Shown here in pieces: positions 37,969-50,992 of a stretch of 64,000 nucleotides of DNA. Source of the stretch: Camarhynchus parvulus (taxonomy: Eukaryota; Chordata; Aves; Passeriformes; Thraupidae). The stretch spans positions 75,393,689 to 75,457,688 of the forward strand of contig NC_044571.1 in assembly GCF_901933205.1 (NCBI RefSeq), in the 5' to 3' direction. The position numbers and the translations under genes are program-made. The notes beneath the pieces are model-generated. The model was not told where the DNA came from. It searched no databases and saw only the letters and a program-made list of their open reading frames with translations. Each line of letters begins with the position of its first letter. The first letter of the stretch is position 1.

Positions 37969-39368
37969 CTATGAATTAATTTATTAGTATTAGTTTTGTA
38001 TCACTGAATAGCATTGCATTGTAAGCATTTCTTCTTGTCACTGCAGTTCTTTATGCTAATAAGATGAACACATCAAATAATTACATTTTTTTAATCATTC
38101 TTCTATATGACCAAATAGTAAAAGCTGCGGGAACTCTAAAGAGTTTTTAAATATTTGGCATAGAAAAAAATGAATATTTAGTGTGTTGCAAACAAAATAT
38201 TAGAAATTTTGCTTTAGACTTGAAGTGCTTTTTGAACTAATTAGTTATATGCATTTCAGAAATTATGCTATTAAAATTTTAATTTTGTGTTTCTTTGTCA
38301 TAAATAAAATTTTATACACTATTTTCTACCACAGTACCATCTGATCTCGTAAAAAAACTGACTGATTAAACCAAAAGCAGATCATGCTCCAAATAGGTAA
38401 CATTACTGGAAATGTCATCTTTCAAACACAAAGATGTGTTTGGTTGATGGTCAGGTTGATGTTACATTAGATTACTCTGACCTAGACATATCCCATAAGT
38501 TCAAAATAACTTATTTTTCCTCCATTCTATCATTGTTGCCCAAAATAACTACATGGCACAATGATCTACTTATATCCTACAGCTTTCATGTGCAGGTGAA
38601 AGCTTGATCAGAAAGGTACTCCCTGAAGTCCCTTGAAGGGGGGAAGTGGCATTTACTATAAGTGTTTACTGGTGGTAACTCTTGTTTCCCAATGCTTCAA
38701 TCATTCCCTCATAAGAAAATATATTTTCACAGTCACAACTAATGATTATCATTGACAGTTAATGATTCAATCTCTTTACCTCTCTGTGTGGTTCAAGTCT
38801 GCACAACTAAAGTCTGATTTTAGAAGTACTAACCATCCACGAATCCCATCTAAGTCAACAGTCATAAATTATCTCTACATACCTGTTCCTAAATTTACTT
38901 TGAAATTGTACAAAATGCAAGGAGTTAAAAAAATTACCTTTACCATATTAACTAATATTAGAAATTCCAACACTGGTTAACAGAACAATGAAGTGGGATC
39001 TATCTGATACTGAGTTTCAATATGAAGAGCTCTTTCATTGCCAATTCACAGTCAATTCATTTATTCAATATTTAGGGGAACTCACACTGAGAAGGAATGG
39101 ACATGCAAGATTTCATCTTACAGGAAGCCCTGTACTTCCTATTTCTTCCTCTAGACACAAGAAGCTGAGCAGCATACTCCCTGGGCACCAGGAATTATTG
39201 GTTTGCCCAATCACACAAAGAATGGATTTATGATTCATTCTGTTTTATTAGTTTTGCTTACTGATGATGAGCTCTACAGCATCTCCACTTTTATATGAGT
39301 GTTATAGTAAGATAAATCTCCTCATGCAACATCCCTACTAATGGGACTTTCCTTAAGAAGTGACTTAC
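37969..39368 (-). other. Intron, 1.4 kb, phase 1
   Basis: This GT-AG intron splits a Gly codon (G|GT). Nothing else is recognised in it. Confidence 0.9.
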
Positions 39369-39444
39369 CCTCAAAGAGTCCATCAATAATTTCAAAACCA
39401 GCACGGAGATCAGACAAAGAAAATTCATAAAACTTGGTCCAACC
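39369..39444 (-). CDS. DYNC2H1: DYNC2H1 exon: GWTKFYEFSLSDL
   Basis: This exon is 76 nt: 25 codons (442-466) plus the first base of a split Gly codon (phase 1 at its 3' end). The acceptor is ttctttctatgatag and the donor gtaagt. It encodes GWTKFYEFSLSDLRAGFEII. The GW-K-YEF---DL motif is conserved in all dyneins and sits in AAA6 just before the C-terminal domain. Confidence 0.96.
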
Positions 39445-41399
39445 CTATCATAGAAAGAAATCCAAAGAATTTAATTACTGATCATTTAATTACTGACCAT
39501 TTAATCAAGGATGATAATGAAGTAAAATACTAGTATCATGTGGTCACTGAATGCTGTATAATACTTAAGGAAAAAAGAAACAACCTGTGTCCTCGAAAGT
39601 GCATTATTTGAAAGATACAATAGCAGTAGTATAAAAAAATTCAGTTGTAACAGTGCATTTAATTTTATATACTTATAAAAACCAGAATCCATTGAGTATG
39701 GAAAATATAAACTTAAGGTTATTTTGTTTCCTGTCAATATTTACTTCAACTAAAACTTGCTGACATCTGAGACTAGATCATGCATTGAATTACAATTTTT
39801 TATTTCTGAGGGGTTTTTTGTATTTCAATATACAGACAGGATTTTCATAAATAGGACTGATTCTTCAAACATAGTCTTTAAAATACTTCCATCACCTTAC
39901 TCCTTAATTCATCTCACTTATTGTCTGACCAAAAAAATTATTAATTACTGCTACTATTACCATAAAAATGCTGACCTCCATATATATTTCAATCATTTGC
40001 AGTTTGTACCTCCTTTTGGTTCTTGGGGCATTAGTTTTTATATAGCAGGAATGCATACTGTGTATGTAATTCTCACAAAAAGCTTTCAGTGTAAATGGAT
40101 AAATATAAATAGATACTGACATATGAGAAATCATTTAGGAAATCCAAATTTCAATGGTATGTCCTGTTGCTCTATCTTTTTACAGTGTACTTTGCATATG
40201 GATGATAGCATAGCAACAGTGCACATGATTCATGATGAGAAATGCAAATGTGTCAGCAACAGGCACATGGTCCAGTGAGATGAATACAGCTTGAGGTCTA
40301 GACTGCAGCTGCTCCCCAGGTCACAAAAAACTATCAGCCAGCCACCCTGAAGGTCATATTCTGGAAAGATGCTCCTAACAGTACTATGTTGGGGTTTTTG
40401 GACAAATCTGTACAGGAACCCAAAACAACTCAAAATTCATTATAAAATGCAAGAGCTTCTACCTGAAATTAGCTACTGTCCATCAATGTTAATATAAAAT
40501 AATTGTGAAATAGAAACCCATCACTGTATGCATATTTGTGCAGTGGAATTAAAGAGGGCACCAATCCTATCTTGTGTTACTTGAAAAACTGCGGCCAAAT
40601 GAACATGATTTTGAACAAGAACAAAGGAGAATTCATTCAGTTAAACACTTTAATTATTTTCACCTACTGTACTTCTTGAACATCATATTCAAAAGCCTTT
40701 CTGGTTGCAACAGGCAATCAACCTCAAAAAAATCACAAAGTCAAAAGTAGCAAAAAACTCTCAAACATTCCAGACTATGCCAGATCAAATCCTTCAGATG
40801 ACAAAGTAATTGCATATCTAGTCTATACAGAAGAAAATAAACAAGACATAAAGTAGTTTGCTGTTTGGTGTTTATTTTGGTCTGCTTAATTTAAGCATCT
40901 TGCAGCCAGAAAAAAACGTTCACTTTAATCAAAAATTTAGCTAAGGCAAAAACGCATCTCTGAAAATCATTATAATCCTTGCAAGAAATTAATGATTTCC
41001 CTTGCTCTTCCTTCTGCTTGAAGGAGTTTGTATGAAGAAATTGTAGACCATGTCATCTCCTCCAGTGTCTCTTTTCATTCAACTGTGTTTCCATAATATT
41101 TTTGCCTGTCCCAAGCAAACAGGATTCACAGAATCTTTTCCACACTTCTCTAGCAGTATCACTTAGTCCATGAATCACAAAAGAACCTCATGGAGGCAGA
41201 AGCAATTTTCAGAGGGACGGGAACTGAGGTTATCAGGATCTTATTTTGCAATTAATTCAGAGACAATAAAGGCACCAGAAATATACACGTTTTTCTCATT
41301 TCTGAATATGACCCAACGTATACATGATGAGAAATACTTCCAAGTATAAAAGCTAATAAATGGGGCAAATTTTTTACAATATAGCAAATAAATTACTAC
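39445..41399 (-). other. Intron, 2.0 kb
   Basis: This is a phase-0 GT-AG intron. An AT-rich 120-codon plus-strand ORF at 39757-40119 is of low-complexity composition and is not supported as a gene. No repeat was recognised. Confidence 0.9.
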
Positions 41400-41555
41400 C
41401 TGAGGGATATAATTTCTTCTTTCTTGGCATACAGCATGAAACCATGCTAGACAGAAGAGAGAATGTGCTCTAGACAAATTTCCCTTTTTGTTGATTTGTT
41501 CTGGTGTCCAAGATTCATAAGTTCGCAAGAGATTTTTTTTGAGGCCTGGAGGTGC
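41400..41555 (-). CDS. DYNC2H1: DYNC2H1 exon: PPGLK to ERRNYIPQ
   Basis: This exon has 52 codons (390-441), phase 0, acceptor ccttccaatgcag and donor gtagta. It encodes APPGLKKNLLRTYESWTPEQ, then a short variable linker, then LFCLAWFHAVCQERRNYIPQ. The PPG-K---RT motif and the AWFHA--QER helix are shared across dynein heavy chains and mark the small subdomain of AAA6. The first residue is Ala where mammals have Ser. Confidence 0.97.
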
Positions 41556-43110
41556 CTGCATTGGAAGGAAAAACACTGTTCAAGACAGAAAACCTGGTAT
41601 TTTTATGTGCTATTTTCTTAGATTATAACCTGGAATTTGTAACTTAATGAAATGACAAACAGTACTTAATAGAATAAAATTTAACAAGAAAAAAAAGTTT
41701 GTAATAAATGACCTAAAAACAGAATGATTCTATAGTGAAAATAGACATATGGAGGAAACGGTAACCAGGACCAACTTATACGACTGTACTACACTAAAAT
41801 AACTTAGTGGTAGGTAATGTTCACAAACACTAGAAATAACTGCATTCTAGGTGTAGGCAGTAGCCAAAATCAAAGTGCTTAAAAGTAAAAACAACTAGAT
41901 ACTCACCCATTCTCAAATTATTTACAAGTCTGAAGACAAACATAAATTTTAAAGATATTGAAATTACAATTTTGTGTTTCTAAAAATATTTGTTGTTCTT
42001 TCTTTCTTTTGAAAAATGGCTTTTAGTGTTTCCATAAGATTACCATTGTTGCTTCTGACAAATAATTGCAAAATATTGTGGTAAATTGACTTTTTTAAAA
42101 TATCTGTATCTTCATTGGTAACATTCTACATACATTACAACATACTACAACCATACAATAATCAAATACCACTTGCCAAGTCATTGCCTATCATGTAGGC
42201 AACAAAATATTAACTGCAATTTGAAAGGGAAAAAAATATTTAGAATATTGCATACGTGCAAAGTTCCAATTATTCCAAAGATAGTGGAATGAGTAACACA
42301 GTCTTGCAGTTTCTGTACCATTGAAGACCTCAATATAAGCAAGAAAGTACTGCAAAAACTTTAAAATACCTGCAGTCAATGCAAAAGTGTAACTATTTCA
42401 GCTTCTATAAAGTCAGCAACATTGGACTCTTAAAGGTCAAAGTTTCTTGGATTAGCTGCAGGCAAAATCTCCAGACTCCATTATCAATGGAAGACTTAGG
42501 AGCACTCCTACTAATGATTTCCACTTTGGACATCACTGCTTAAGTGCATTCATGATTAGACTACTTTCCAATCAGTTGGAGGAACACAGTCCCAGTTATT
42601 CCTTAAGCTGAGCCATTTCAAATGCAAAGCTCTCAATTTTGAGAAAAGGCTTTTAACTGTATGTTATGCTGTACGGAAGGAGAGCCAGTTTTTCTTGAAA
42701 GAGTCCAGTGAACATAAAGCTCTAAGGCCAAAAAGGAAAATAAGGAAGAGAGAGTGGAATTCTGTGATCTTCAGATGAGGCTATTCATCAAGGAGAAATT
42801 CCTTGATTTCAATCCATGTAACAACACTTAAGTAGATATTGGTTTTTAAGAAAAAGTGATAAACAAACAAAATAATCTGAAGCACAAAAAAGAACAACTA
42901 GTTCTCTGATGTAAACTTATTTTCAGTTCATACTTACATTTGAAAAAGCATCTAGGAAAAAATAATCTTTCAAGGTAAACTCGTATTTTTTGTATTACAT
43001 GTAATTGAAGTATAAGGTAAAACCATTTATACTATCTAAACATATAGTTTGCTATACATCAAGGTGCATTCAATGTAAGATCTAATAAAAGCTTTCCAAA
43101 CAGATCTTAC
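41556..43110 (-). other. Intron, 1.6 kb
   Basis: This is a phase-0 GT-AG intron with nothing recognisable inside. Confidence 0.9.
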
Positions 43111-43221
43111 TTCATAAGTTATTTTCAGACTTGATTGAAGCAAAATTGGAGTAAACTTTGGATGAACTTCTGTAGTAAGCCAGAGACGAAAGTTTGGTTG
43201 AGGATGCAATGTATTCAGTTC
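43111..43221 (-). CDS. DYNC2H1: DYNC2H1 exon: AAA6 end, FRLWLTTEVHP
   Basis: This exon has 37 codons (353-389), phase 0, acceptor tctctttaatag and donor gtaaga. It encodes ELNTLHPQPNFRLWLTTEV followed by HPKFTPILLQSSLKITYE. FRL-LT-E--P is a universal dynein heavy-chain signature; the ILLQSSLKI part corresponds to the dynein-1 LLRAGRIFVFE strand. It leads directly into the PPGLK exon. Confidence 0.96.
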
Positions 43222-46210
43222 CTATTAAAGAGATGTTATATATTGAAATAGGCTTTGAGGTGATTGGGGTTTTTTATACATAGAACAGTATTTACAAGAC
43301 TATAATATCCTGGATTAGAAAGTTGGGTTTATTTAAAAAATCGACAGTTGCTTATACACATAAGGTTATAGTTCAAGATGTGTTGTCTCCACACATTCTA
43401 TATCATTGCTGTGCTCAAATCTGAAGTTCATCCTAGCTGTGTCAAAATATTTGCACCTTTCTCTTAGACACTAAATTCAGGACATAAAAATATGGAGCAG
43501 TTCTTTACTTTTAAGTAAAATAACACCAGAAGGCTACATCAAAAATGATGAAGGCTTGCAATGTGGGCTGCATATCAACAACAGATCTCAATGACTTTCA
43601 ACACCAGTACAGCTATATTAATTTCTTTTTCTTCAAGTATTTGTTGCGTGAATCCTCCATGTATCATGATTCACAGAAAACTGAAGATTGGAAAATTGAG
43701 TTCTAAGAGAAATACTGTCAAAAGTTATTTCAAATATAAAGGCTTCACAAAAATATATAATTATTGAATATATGGAAACACACTGCTGGTGCTTTACGCT
43801 CAGCTGAAACCCACATATTTGTCATCAAAGACACCAAAGTTGCCTGACAAGTGGCTTCAGAACAAAGTCAAGAATTTTGTGTATGTGTATTGAAAGAAAT
43901 TTAGCTCAGAAACTTCTTGAAAGACTTTCCCACAAGCCATTTATTCTGATAATCTCTGGACCGCAATTATTATCATTTTGTTTTCAGTGTTTTTAGAAAA
44001 GAAAATAATCTGAAAAACTGTTACTTGTTCAGCTATTTAAGTAAAATGACAACTATAACTGGTACACAGTATAATGGAATTATGAAGCTTGGAAGGAACC
44101 ACTAGAGACTTCCTAGTCCAACTCTGTGCCCAAAGCAGAGCCAGACACAAGTTGCCCAGACCTGTAGCCAGTCAGGTTTTCAGAATCTCCAAGGATGGAG
44201 ACTCGGTAGCTTCTCTAGGCAACTTGTTCCAGTGTTTGACCACCCTCACACTAAAATAAGTTTTATCATATATTTAAATAGAATTTCCTGTATTTTAGTT
44301 TATGCCCATGGCCTCTTGTCCTGTCATGGGATACCACTGAAAAGGGTCTGACTCAGTCTCCTGTACTCTTTCCCATCAGCCAATACACAAAATTCTAAGA
44401 TTCCCTCTGAGGCTTCTCTTTCTCAGGCTGAACAGCCCCAGTTCTCTCAGTTTCTCTTTTTATGATACATGTTCCAGTTCCTTCATCACCTTTGCAGCCC
44501 TTTACTGAACTGGTTCCAGTATGCTCATGTTGGTCTTGCACTGGCTAGCCAAGTAGTGAACACAGAATTCCAGGCGTGTCTCATCAGTGCTGAGGGGAAG
44601 GACGACCTCCCTCCACTTGCTGGCAACATCATCTAAAACAGCCCAGGATGCCAGTGGTCTTTGCTGCAGTAATTTTGCTGGCTCATGGTCCCCTTCTTAC
44701 CCACCAGGACTCCCAGATCTTTTCTACCAAGCTGTTTTTCAGCCAGCTTGTCCCCACACTGTTTGTGTGGCTGGAGTTACTCCTTCTCATGGGAAGCACT
44801 TGCCATTTCCTTTGCTGACCTTCACAAGGTTCTTGTCAGCCTACTTCTCCAGTGTATCAAGGTCCTTTTGAATGAAAGTACACTCATCTGTTACATCAAT
44901 CATTTCCCTCAGGTTTTTTATCATCTCTGCTTGCTGAGGATGCACTTTGTTCCATTATTCACCTCATTAATTAGGATGTTAAACAATGTTGGCCACAGTA
45001 TCACAATGCTGATGACTGGCTTCAACTGGAATTTTTGATGCTGAAAGTAACTCTTTGAGTAACACGATTAGGCCAGATTTCAATCTACCTCACAGTGGTA
45101 CACTTGGGTCCACATTCAAAGACTGAGAGAACTGAATTTCTGTACCTGGATGGAACTGACTTATGAATATGCAGCAGTCTCTTGAGAGGATGTTCAAATG
45201 TAAGAATTACATAGCCTCACACTTGCTAATGGTATGCAAAACAGGCAAGGGGATGTGCAGAGTCAAACATCAGCAGATCTTCGTCTATATTAAGCTCAGC
45301 AAGAAGTTTAACACATTCAGTATTAAGTTCATGTGGAAAGAATAAGACCCTCCTGACACATATCCATATTTTAATACTTACAAGATCTGAAATTTTGTAT
45401 TCAGCAAGGAGCTTACAAAGATTTCATTACTGTTGACTGCCTTGTTCAGACTACATGACACACACATCAGCGTTATCTTGCTTTGCCTTTCCATTTTTTC
45501 AGAATGGATTAGAGGAATGCTGAAGGTACATGCCACATGGTTACTGTGAGACAAATGACAGACTCCAAGCTCATGTCCATGGACTATGCTTTACAAAAAT
45601 CATTGAATATTGGAAAATTAAGACTATAGTAACTATTGAAGGAATTCCATTATTTTCTTCTGATTTTATTTGTTTTGAGGATTTCATGGTGATGTTCATG
45701 AAAAGTATATAATATAAAATCAATTTTAATTAGCAAGTTAGTGATTTTTTATGCCAAAAGTGCATGTTTCTATAAAATATGAGACATTTAAATTTCAAAT
45801 TAGCAAAAACTTCCTAGTGACTCAGCCTGAGTCTGCACTTCAAAAAAAAACCTACTAAAAAGAAAGTCCTAGAACTAAGGGGGGGGAAATTAAATTCAAC
45901 CATACATAGATTCATAGTTCATGTAAAAATATGGGTAGTATCCCATAAAATACCAGAAGTCCTAACTAGAGCATTTGCTCACTCACTGTGGTAGAAATAC
46001 TGTACATTGTACGAAAATTAAAGCACTCACACATAGAAGGGAGCTGCTTAGATCTGAAGCAGTTCACCTTATTCACAACTGAGAAAACCACAAAAGTGTA
46101 TTTTTAAACTGCAGTTTGAAACATCACCATGGAAATGCCTGAAATGCTTCTGAAATGTTGCATACTAATTTTGTCTGGTTTCCTGTATCATCTTCTCTAT
46201 TCACCCTCAC
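43222..46210 (-). other. Intron, 3.0 kb, carries a long CR1
   Basis: This is a phase-0 GT-AG intron. More than a third of it is a minus-oriented CR1 copy (44070-45210). The remainder shows nothing recognisable. Confidence 0.9.
44070..45210 (-). mobile_element. CR1 LINE copy, longest in the window (about 1.1 kb)
   Basis: The plus strand shows the antisense CR1 3' tail (gcttggaaggaaccactaga), then the ORF2 C-terminal region (gcttctctttctcaggctga, gaacagccccagttctctca), and continues to the RT region (attaggatgttaaacaatgt, ggccagatttcaatctacct). Similarity fades after about 45200, so the 5' boundary is uncertain. Many frameshifts; inactive. Confidence 0.88.
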
Positions 46211-46336
46211 CTTCTCCAATACAGGAAGCCAAGATGTAACGAGATGCAGGTTCTTCAAACACAGCCATTCTCCATTTTGAGCACATTCTCTTAAAGTTTG
46301 AATAGCCAGGTCAGCTTGGCCCTGGCCCATGGCAAT
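46211..46336 (-). CDS. DYNC2H1: DYNC2H1 exon: AAA6, GQGQADLAIQ ... WLCLKNLHL
   Basis: This exon has 42 codons (311-352), phase 0, acceptor tgtctgtcattccag and donor gtgagg. It encodes IAMGQGQADLAIQTLRECA and then NGEWLCLKNLHLVTSWLPVL. Both blocks are among the best-conserved parts of the dynein motor (dynein-1: GRWVMLKNVHL) and form the central beta sheet of AAA6. This is one of the strongest single pieces of evidence for the gene's identity. Confidence 0.97.
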
Positions 46337-48130
46337 CTGGAATGACAGACATAGTTGTGTCAAGAATCTCTCATACCTCATTTAACAGTTACATACAAAA
46401 TCGTGTTTTCAAGTTAGGAGTACATACATTAAAAAAAAAAAGAGCACTAAAGACAATCAGAATTTTCTCTAATGTGATAGGTTACTAACGTAGGGAAAAG
46501 ACTAAGGAAAACAAGTTTTTCTTTGCAACTTATCTAGCCAGTTTCTCTACAAACAACATTACCTAGTCTTTTAATGGAAAAAACCATACATCACTTGGTG
46601 ACAGTGATTATATTCTCTGGGAAGTCAAAAAGTAATTTAAATAACAATGACTAAAGTGCATTACTGCAGAACTGCAAATATAAGAGAGAAATGAGAACTA
46701 AGTTTCTTTTGACTAGAAGTTAGAAGTACTTCCTTTGAAGAGAAATACTCAGTTTTGCTGGGATATATGAATAGTTTAACATATACTCCTTTCTTCACTT
46801 TTTATAGTACCATATTAGTTTTACCTTACAATCAATTTGGAAGATAAAGATAACAAAAAACCCTGAACCAAACAAGTTGAAAATAAAGAGGTCATAGCCA
46901 ATGTGAAAAGTCTCGTCTTGGCATTATGATTCTCTGACTAAGTAGAACTGACCATAATATCTTAAAATAATTGAAAATAGCCAAAAGATGACAACTGAAA
47001 ATTCTATCTTTTATGTTCTATTCAAATTACATGAGAAAGTGTAGGAAAAAACCAAAAAAAAGTTCTCATAGTGTAACAATTCCAAGTGATTTAACTTTGA
47101 GTCCTGATCCTTAACTGAATGCCATACTATGCTACATTTTGAAAGTCCAACATATAAAGGATATTTAGAGATAAACATGAGAATCCATGCGGCAGAGTAA
47201 GAAATATGCATTCTGCAATGTTCAGAGCTATCTAAGATAGCAGTAGGATCTAAATATTTACAGTTTGATGGGAGAAATTTATACCAGTTTATGTTTCAGG
47301 AAAGGAACAATTTCAAGGACTATTTAAAAGCAACATTAAACTTGACATTTTCGATTTCTGTGCTAACCAGTTATCAGCTAGATAACAACTTCCCTCCCCT
47401 TAATATGTTAAATGAAAGAAGGAAATAATATTTTTGAGAAAGTTATAAAGCATATTGGTACTGTGCATTGGGAATATTAGGAAACCACTTGATACATATA
47501 ATAATTTTAATTGGAATGGATCCTGGAAGGTATCTAGTCCAATCTCCTGCTCAAAGTAGGGCCAGGTATGAAAGATTAAATCAGGAGCTAGGGGCTTTGT
47601 TCAGTGGATTCCTGGAAATCTTCAAGGATGTAAAATATCTCAAAATATTTTACAGAATTTCACGAAATACCTAAGTATTCACAAACACTGAACACCCGAT
47701 TTGTGTTTTCTATTGAAGAAAGAAATGTGCAAATCTGATAAGCAGAGGAAATGATGAAGTCTAGTTTTTAGTGGGTTCTGTTTGTTTCAATTACTCTGCA
47801 CTAAAAAAGATAATGCTGCAGCACATATAACAATTCTCAACCTCTTTTGTTCTTTTCCATCCATCTTCTCATTTTTTCCTTCTCCACGCTGGAGGAATGT
47901 CTCTTATTTGGATTCTGCTTCTGTGAGCATGACTAATGTGTGTCTCTTCTCCAGCCCATTTTGCCAGTGGAATGAGAAGTTAGTGCCAAGACAGGTGGGA
48001 ACAACAAAACACCACAGACACCAAACTATGATTTTACTTACTAACTTCCTTGGAAAACAAAGTAAAACAGATATTACTACAAAATTTTACACATTGTGGG
48101 TTTTAATCACTACACTTATCTAAGACTGAC
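46337..48130 (-). other. Intron, 1.8 kb
   Basis: This is a phase-0 GT-AG intron with a weak CR1 3' fragment at 47510-47650 and otherwise nothing recognised. Confidence 0.9.
47510..47650 (-). mobile_element. CR1 LINE 3' fragment, diverged
   Basis: The plus strand reads ggatcctggaaggtatctag, tccaatctcctgctcaaagt, agggcc, then a diverged segment including atcttcaaggatg. This matches the CR1 antisense tail with moderate divergence. Confidence 0.72.
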
Positions 48131-48291
48131 CTGATGGTAGCACTCAGTATTTCTTTCAACACTGGCAAGTTCCTGTAATTCTTGAGAAGGATCAGCACCA
48201 GGAGAAATTATAATCAAGATGGGCTCAATTTCCAGTGTCTCTTTATACAGACGTTTCATATTCAGAGGTGACGGAGATAATTCTTTTATTC
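48131..48291 (-). CDS. DYNC2H1: DYNC2H1 exon: AAA6 core, ISPGADPSQEL
   Basis: This exon is 161 nt: two bases completing the split Gly codon, then 53 codons (to codon 310). The acceptor is ttctaattatag and the donor is gtcagt, the least canonical donor in the window. It encodes IKELSPSPLNMKRLYKETL, then EIEPILIIISPGADPSQELQ and a segment ending CYHQ. The hydrophobic LIIISPGADPS corresponds to the beta strand and following loop of AAA6 (dynein-1 PILLCSVPGYDAS). Confidence 0.96.
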
Positions 48292-50919
48292 CTATAATTA
48301 GAATTCAAATTATTATGGAAATAAAGTGACTAGACATGATGGAGTGCTTCATTATCCACTCTAGAGTTCATCTGGATGTCAAGAGTTCTGTTCAGCAGAC
48401 ACCATAAAACCAGTTTTAAAATTAAGAAAATATCCTTACAACATGCAGGTAAGTATACGGCATCCCATATTGAGAAGAAAAGTCTTTCTGAATTTCCAGC
48501 TTGACAAATTGCAGTCTTTATTTAGAGTGTAGTCTTGAGGAAAACATACAAAAACAGAGGAGTGGAGTGAGAAGCTATGCTATTTACTAATAGTAATTGC
48601 AGTGTGTATGTCCACATACAGAACTTCTCTCTTTACTGCCTTGAGAGCCTTAATTATTTGACTTACATGGTTCTTGGTACTATGATTACTTACATCTATT
48701 ATTTGTTTTAATATACAACTTAAATGTCTAGAATGTTGATCAAGTAAAGGCAAGGCATTTATACATGAAGCCAAAGATACACGTGTAAGTGTATCATAAA
48801 TTAAATAAATAAAACCACATATTTTCATGCATCTTTAAACCAGCATTTAACCAATGTAGCATTGGGTGCAACAGGAAATCAGAACATATAGTAAGACAGA
48901 AGAGCTCAAATCAGTGACAACTATGCCACAACTACTAAAAGATGCAATACACACATCCTTGAGGATGCAGTCTGTTTTCAGACTTGAGCTATTGCATGTT
49001 GCACATAGAACAATCACATCATTTGTACCATAGAATCATGGAACAGTTTGTATTGGGACATCAAAGATCATCTGGTTCCAGCCCCCACCATGGACAGGGG
49101 CACTTTCCACTAGACGGAGATGCTCGGAGCCCTGTCTAGCCTGGACTTGAATGCTTACAGGGATGGGGTATCCACAATTTCTCTGGGCAATCTGTTTCAG
49201 TGCCTCCCTACTCTCACAGGACAGAATTTCACCCTAATATCTAATCTAAATCTACTCTGTTTCAGTTTGAAGTTGTTCCCCCTTGTCCTGCTACTACATG
49301 CCTTCTTGTGAGCCCCTTTAAGTACTGGAAGGCTGTTACCATGGTGCATTTCTGTATACCATGTAAAAAAAAGAAATAAGCATGCTTCAGGTGTTACAAA
49401 ATACATTCGTAGAAAATTCTTACGAGCATTATCCTCAAAAGAAATTATTTTACTCCCTCTTCACCTATAAATTTCAAAACATAGGTAAAAAATGAGAAAA
49501 GAAAAAAATATCTGGATAAAACAGAATTGAAAGGCTTTCTTTTAGGATATACAGCTCTTTTGGAATTCACTTTTTCTCACAGGAAAGCTGCCAAATGAGA
49601 TTGGAAACTTAACAGCTTCTTTTAGAACTATGTGAAACAGTTTGTTTAAGTTGTTTCAGGGCAAGGACACTCAAAAAGACAAGACAGAAAAAAACTATGA
49701 AAAAATATTCATACAAGCATGGCATTTTTTATTGGTTAGAAAGTGCTAGTCAGGATTTTGCCAATCTTACTGACACACATGAAAAATCTGTGGCTGATTT
49801 GTGGATGATTTACTGGTTTTGAAAACCCAAATGGAGTCCATGGTATTCTGCTTTCCTTGGTAAAGCTGTAGCTTTGCTCATCAAAAACATTCCTTTGTGC
49901 AGCGTTCCTCCAAGGAACTGGCCCCAACACAAGTAATTTATGTAATACATTAAGATTTGGAAGACAGTAAGCAAGCAAATAAATTTACTCTGCATTCAGG
50001 TCTCTGTTGGTTTTGTGCCACAGACACTGTAGATCACTTGTCATTTGAGTCCAGCAGGCAGGGACATTGTCAGCATGGGCCATGTCACCATGACCCACAT
50101 ACCCTCTCTATCTACTAATAATGTTTGACAGATAAGCTATACCTTAATGCTGAAAATCCCAGTCTGGCTGACAGATATGGAGCCAATTTTGAGCAACAAA
50201 TAATGTCCACAGACAGCATACGGGAGTAAGATAAAGTGACTTTTAAAACTTACAGTGCTCACCCCGATGAGACACTCAAAACTGCTAAAAACTGAAGAAA
50301 GGGTTTTGTGTGCTGTAGTGCAATATTAAGATTATCTGGCATACAGGTTTCAAACTTTGTATATAATAGATATGAGAGAGGAAATTGACTGACTAGAATA
50401 AATAGACAACTGTAGCATTGAACCACTCTAAATCACGTGTATTTTTAAACAGACAGTAAAAAGTATTACAGACCAAGAGCTCTACAAAAATGACTGATAT
50501 TAATGAAATAATCTTTTAAGACTCAATTTATAAAATCTCAAACCTAATGGTCTTTAAATGGTAAATTACATAAAGTAATATTAAAGGAAAATCTGAGTCT
50601 TAAGGAGAGTGCTGCAGTGTAAAACTTAGAGAAAACCAGTTATCTTCCTTTCTTGATTACTCCAGTGTTCAAGAATTAATTACAAGAATGTGACAGATTT
50701 TTTTATTATATTTTCAATCACTGTGCAGAATAAGCCAAACCATTTTAAAAGCACTTATAAGAATATTTTACAAGAACAAAATCAGCAAATCATTTACAGT
50801 ATATTTTCATACACTAAAACTTAGGGATTCCAGAAGAACTATAATATAAAAGAGGAACACGGGACAAAAAAACCTATTTAATTGTTGTGCAGAAATACCC
50901 TGGTGAAAATTTAACTTAC
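48292..50919 (-). other. Intron, 2.6 kb, phase 1
   Basis: This GT-AG intron splits a Gly codon (G|GA). It carries a CR1 3' copy at 49029-49345. Nothing else is recognised. Confidence 0.9.
49029..49345 (-). mobile_element. CR1 LINE 3' end
   Basis: The plus strand begins catagaatcatggaacagtt and continues agatcatctggttccagccc, ctctgggcaatctgtttcag and ctaatatctaatctaaatct. The minus strand keeps the ORF2 C-terminal piece NNFKLKQSRFRLDIRVKF. About 315 bp, 5'-truncated. Confidence 0.9.
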
Positions 50920-50992
50920 CTAGGGCTTTACATGCAAAAAGAGCCATGGCACTCTGTAGTCTGTCTGGTCTGACAGCCTGGACCACAAGTAC
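50920..50992 (-). CDS. DYNC2H1: DYNC2H1 exon: AAA6, RPDRL motif
   Basis: This exon is 73 nt: 24 whole codons (233-256) plus the first base of a split Gly codon, so it ends in phase 1. The acceptor is ttttattttaag and the donor gtaagt. It encodes VLVVQAVRPDRLQSAMALF and then ACKAL. The RPDRL motif is shared by essentially all dynein heavy chains near the start of the conserved AAA6 core. Its length is not a multiple of three, so skipping it alone would shift the frame. Confidence 0.95.

Noticed and set aside
39757..40119. 120-codon plus-strand ORF
   Set aside because: Its composition (F, I, Y, S) is that expected from AT-rich non-coding DNA, and no domain is visible.
44587..45038. Two long plus-strand ORFs of 94 and 117 codons
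   Set aside because: They are antisense readings of the CR1 copy at 44070-45210 and are not genes.
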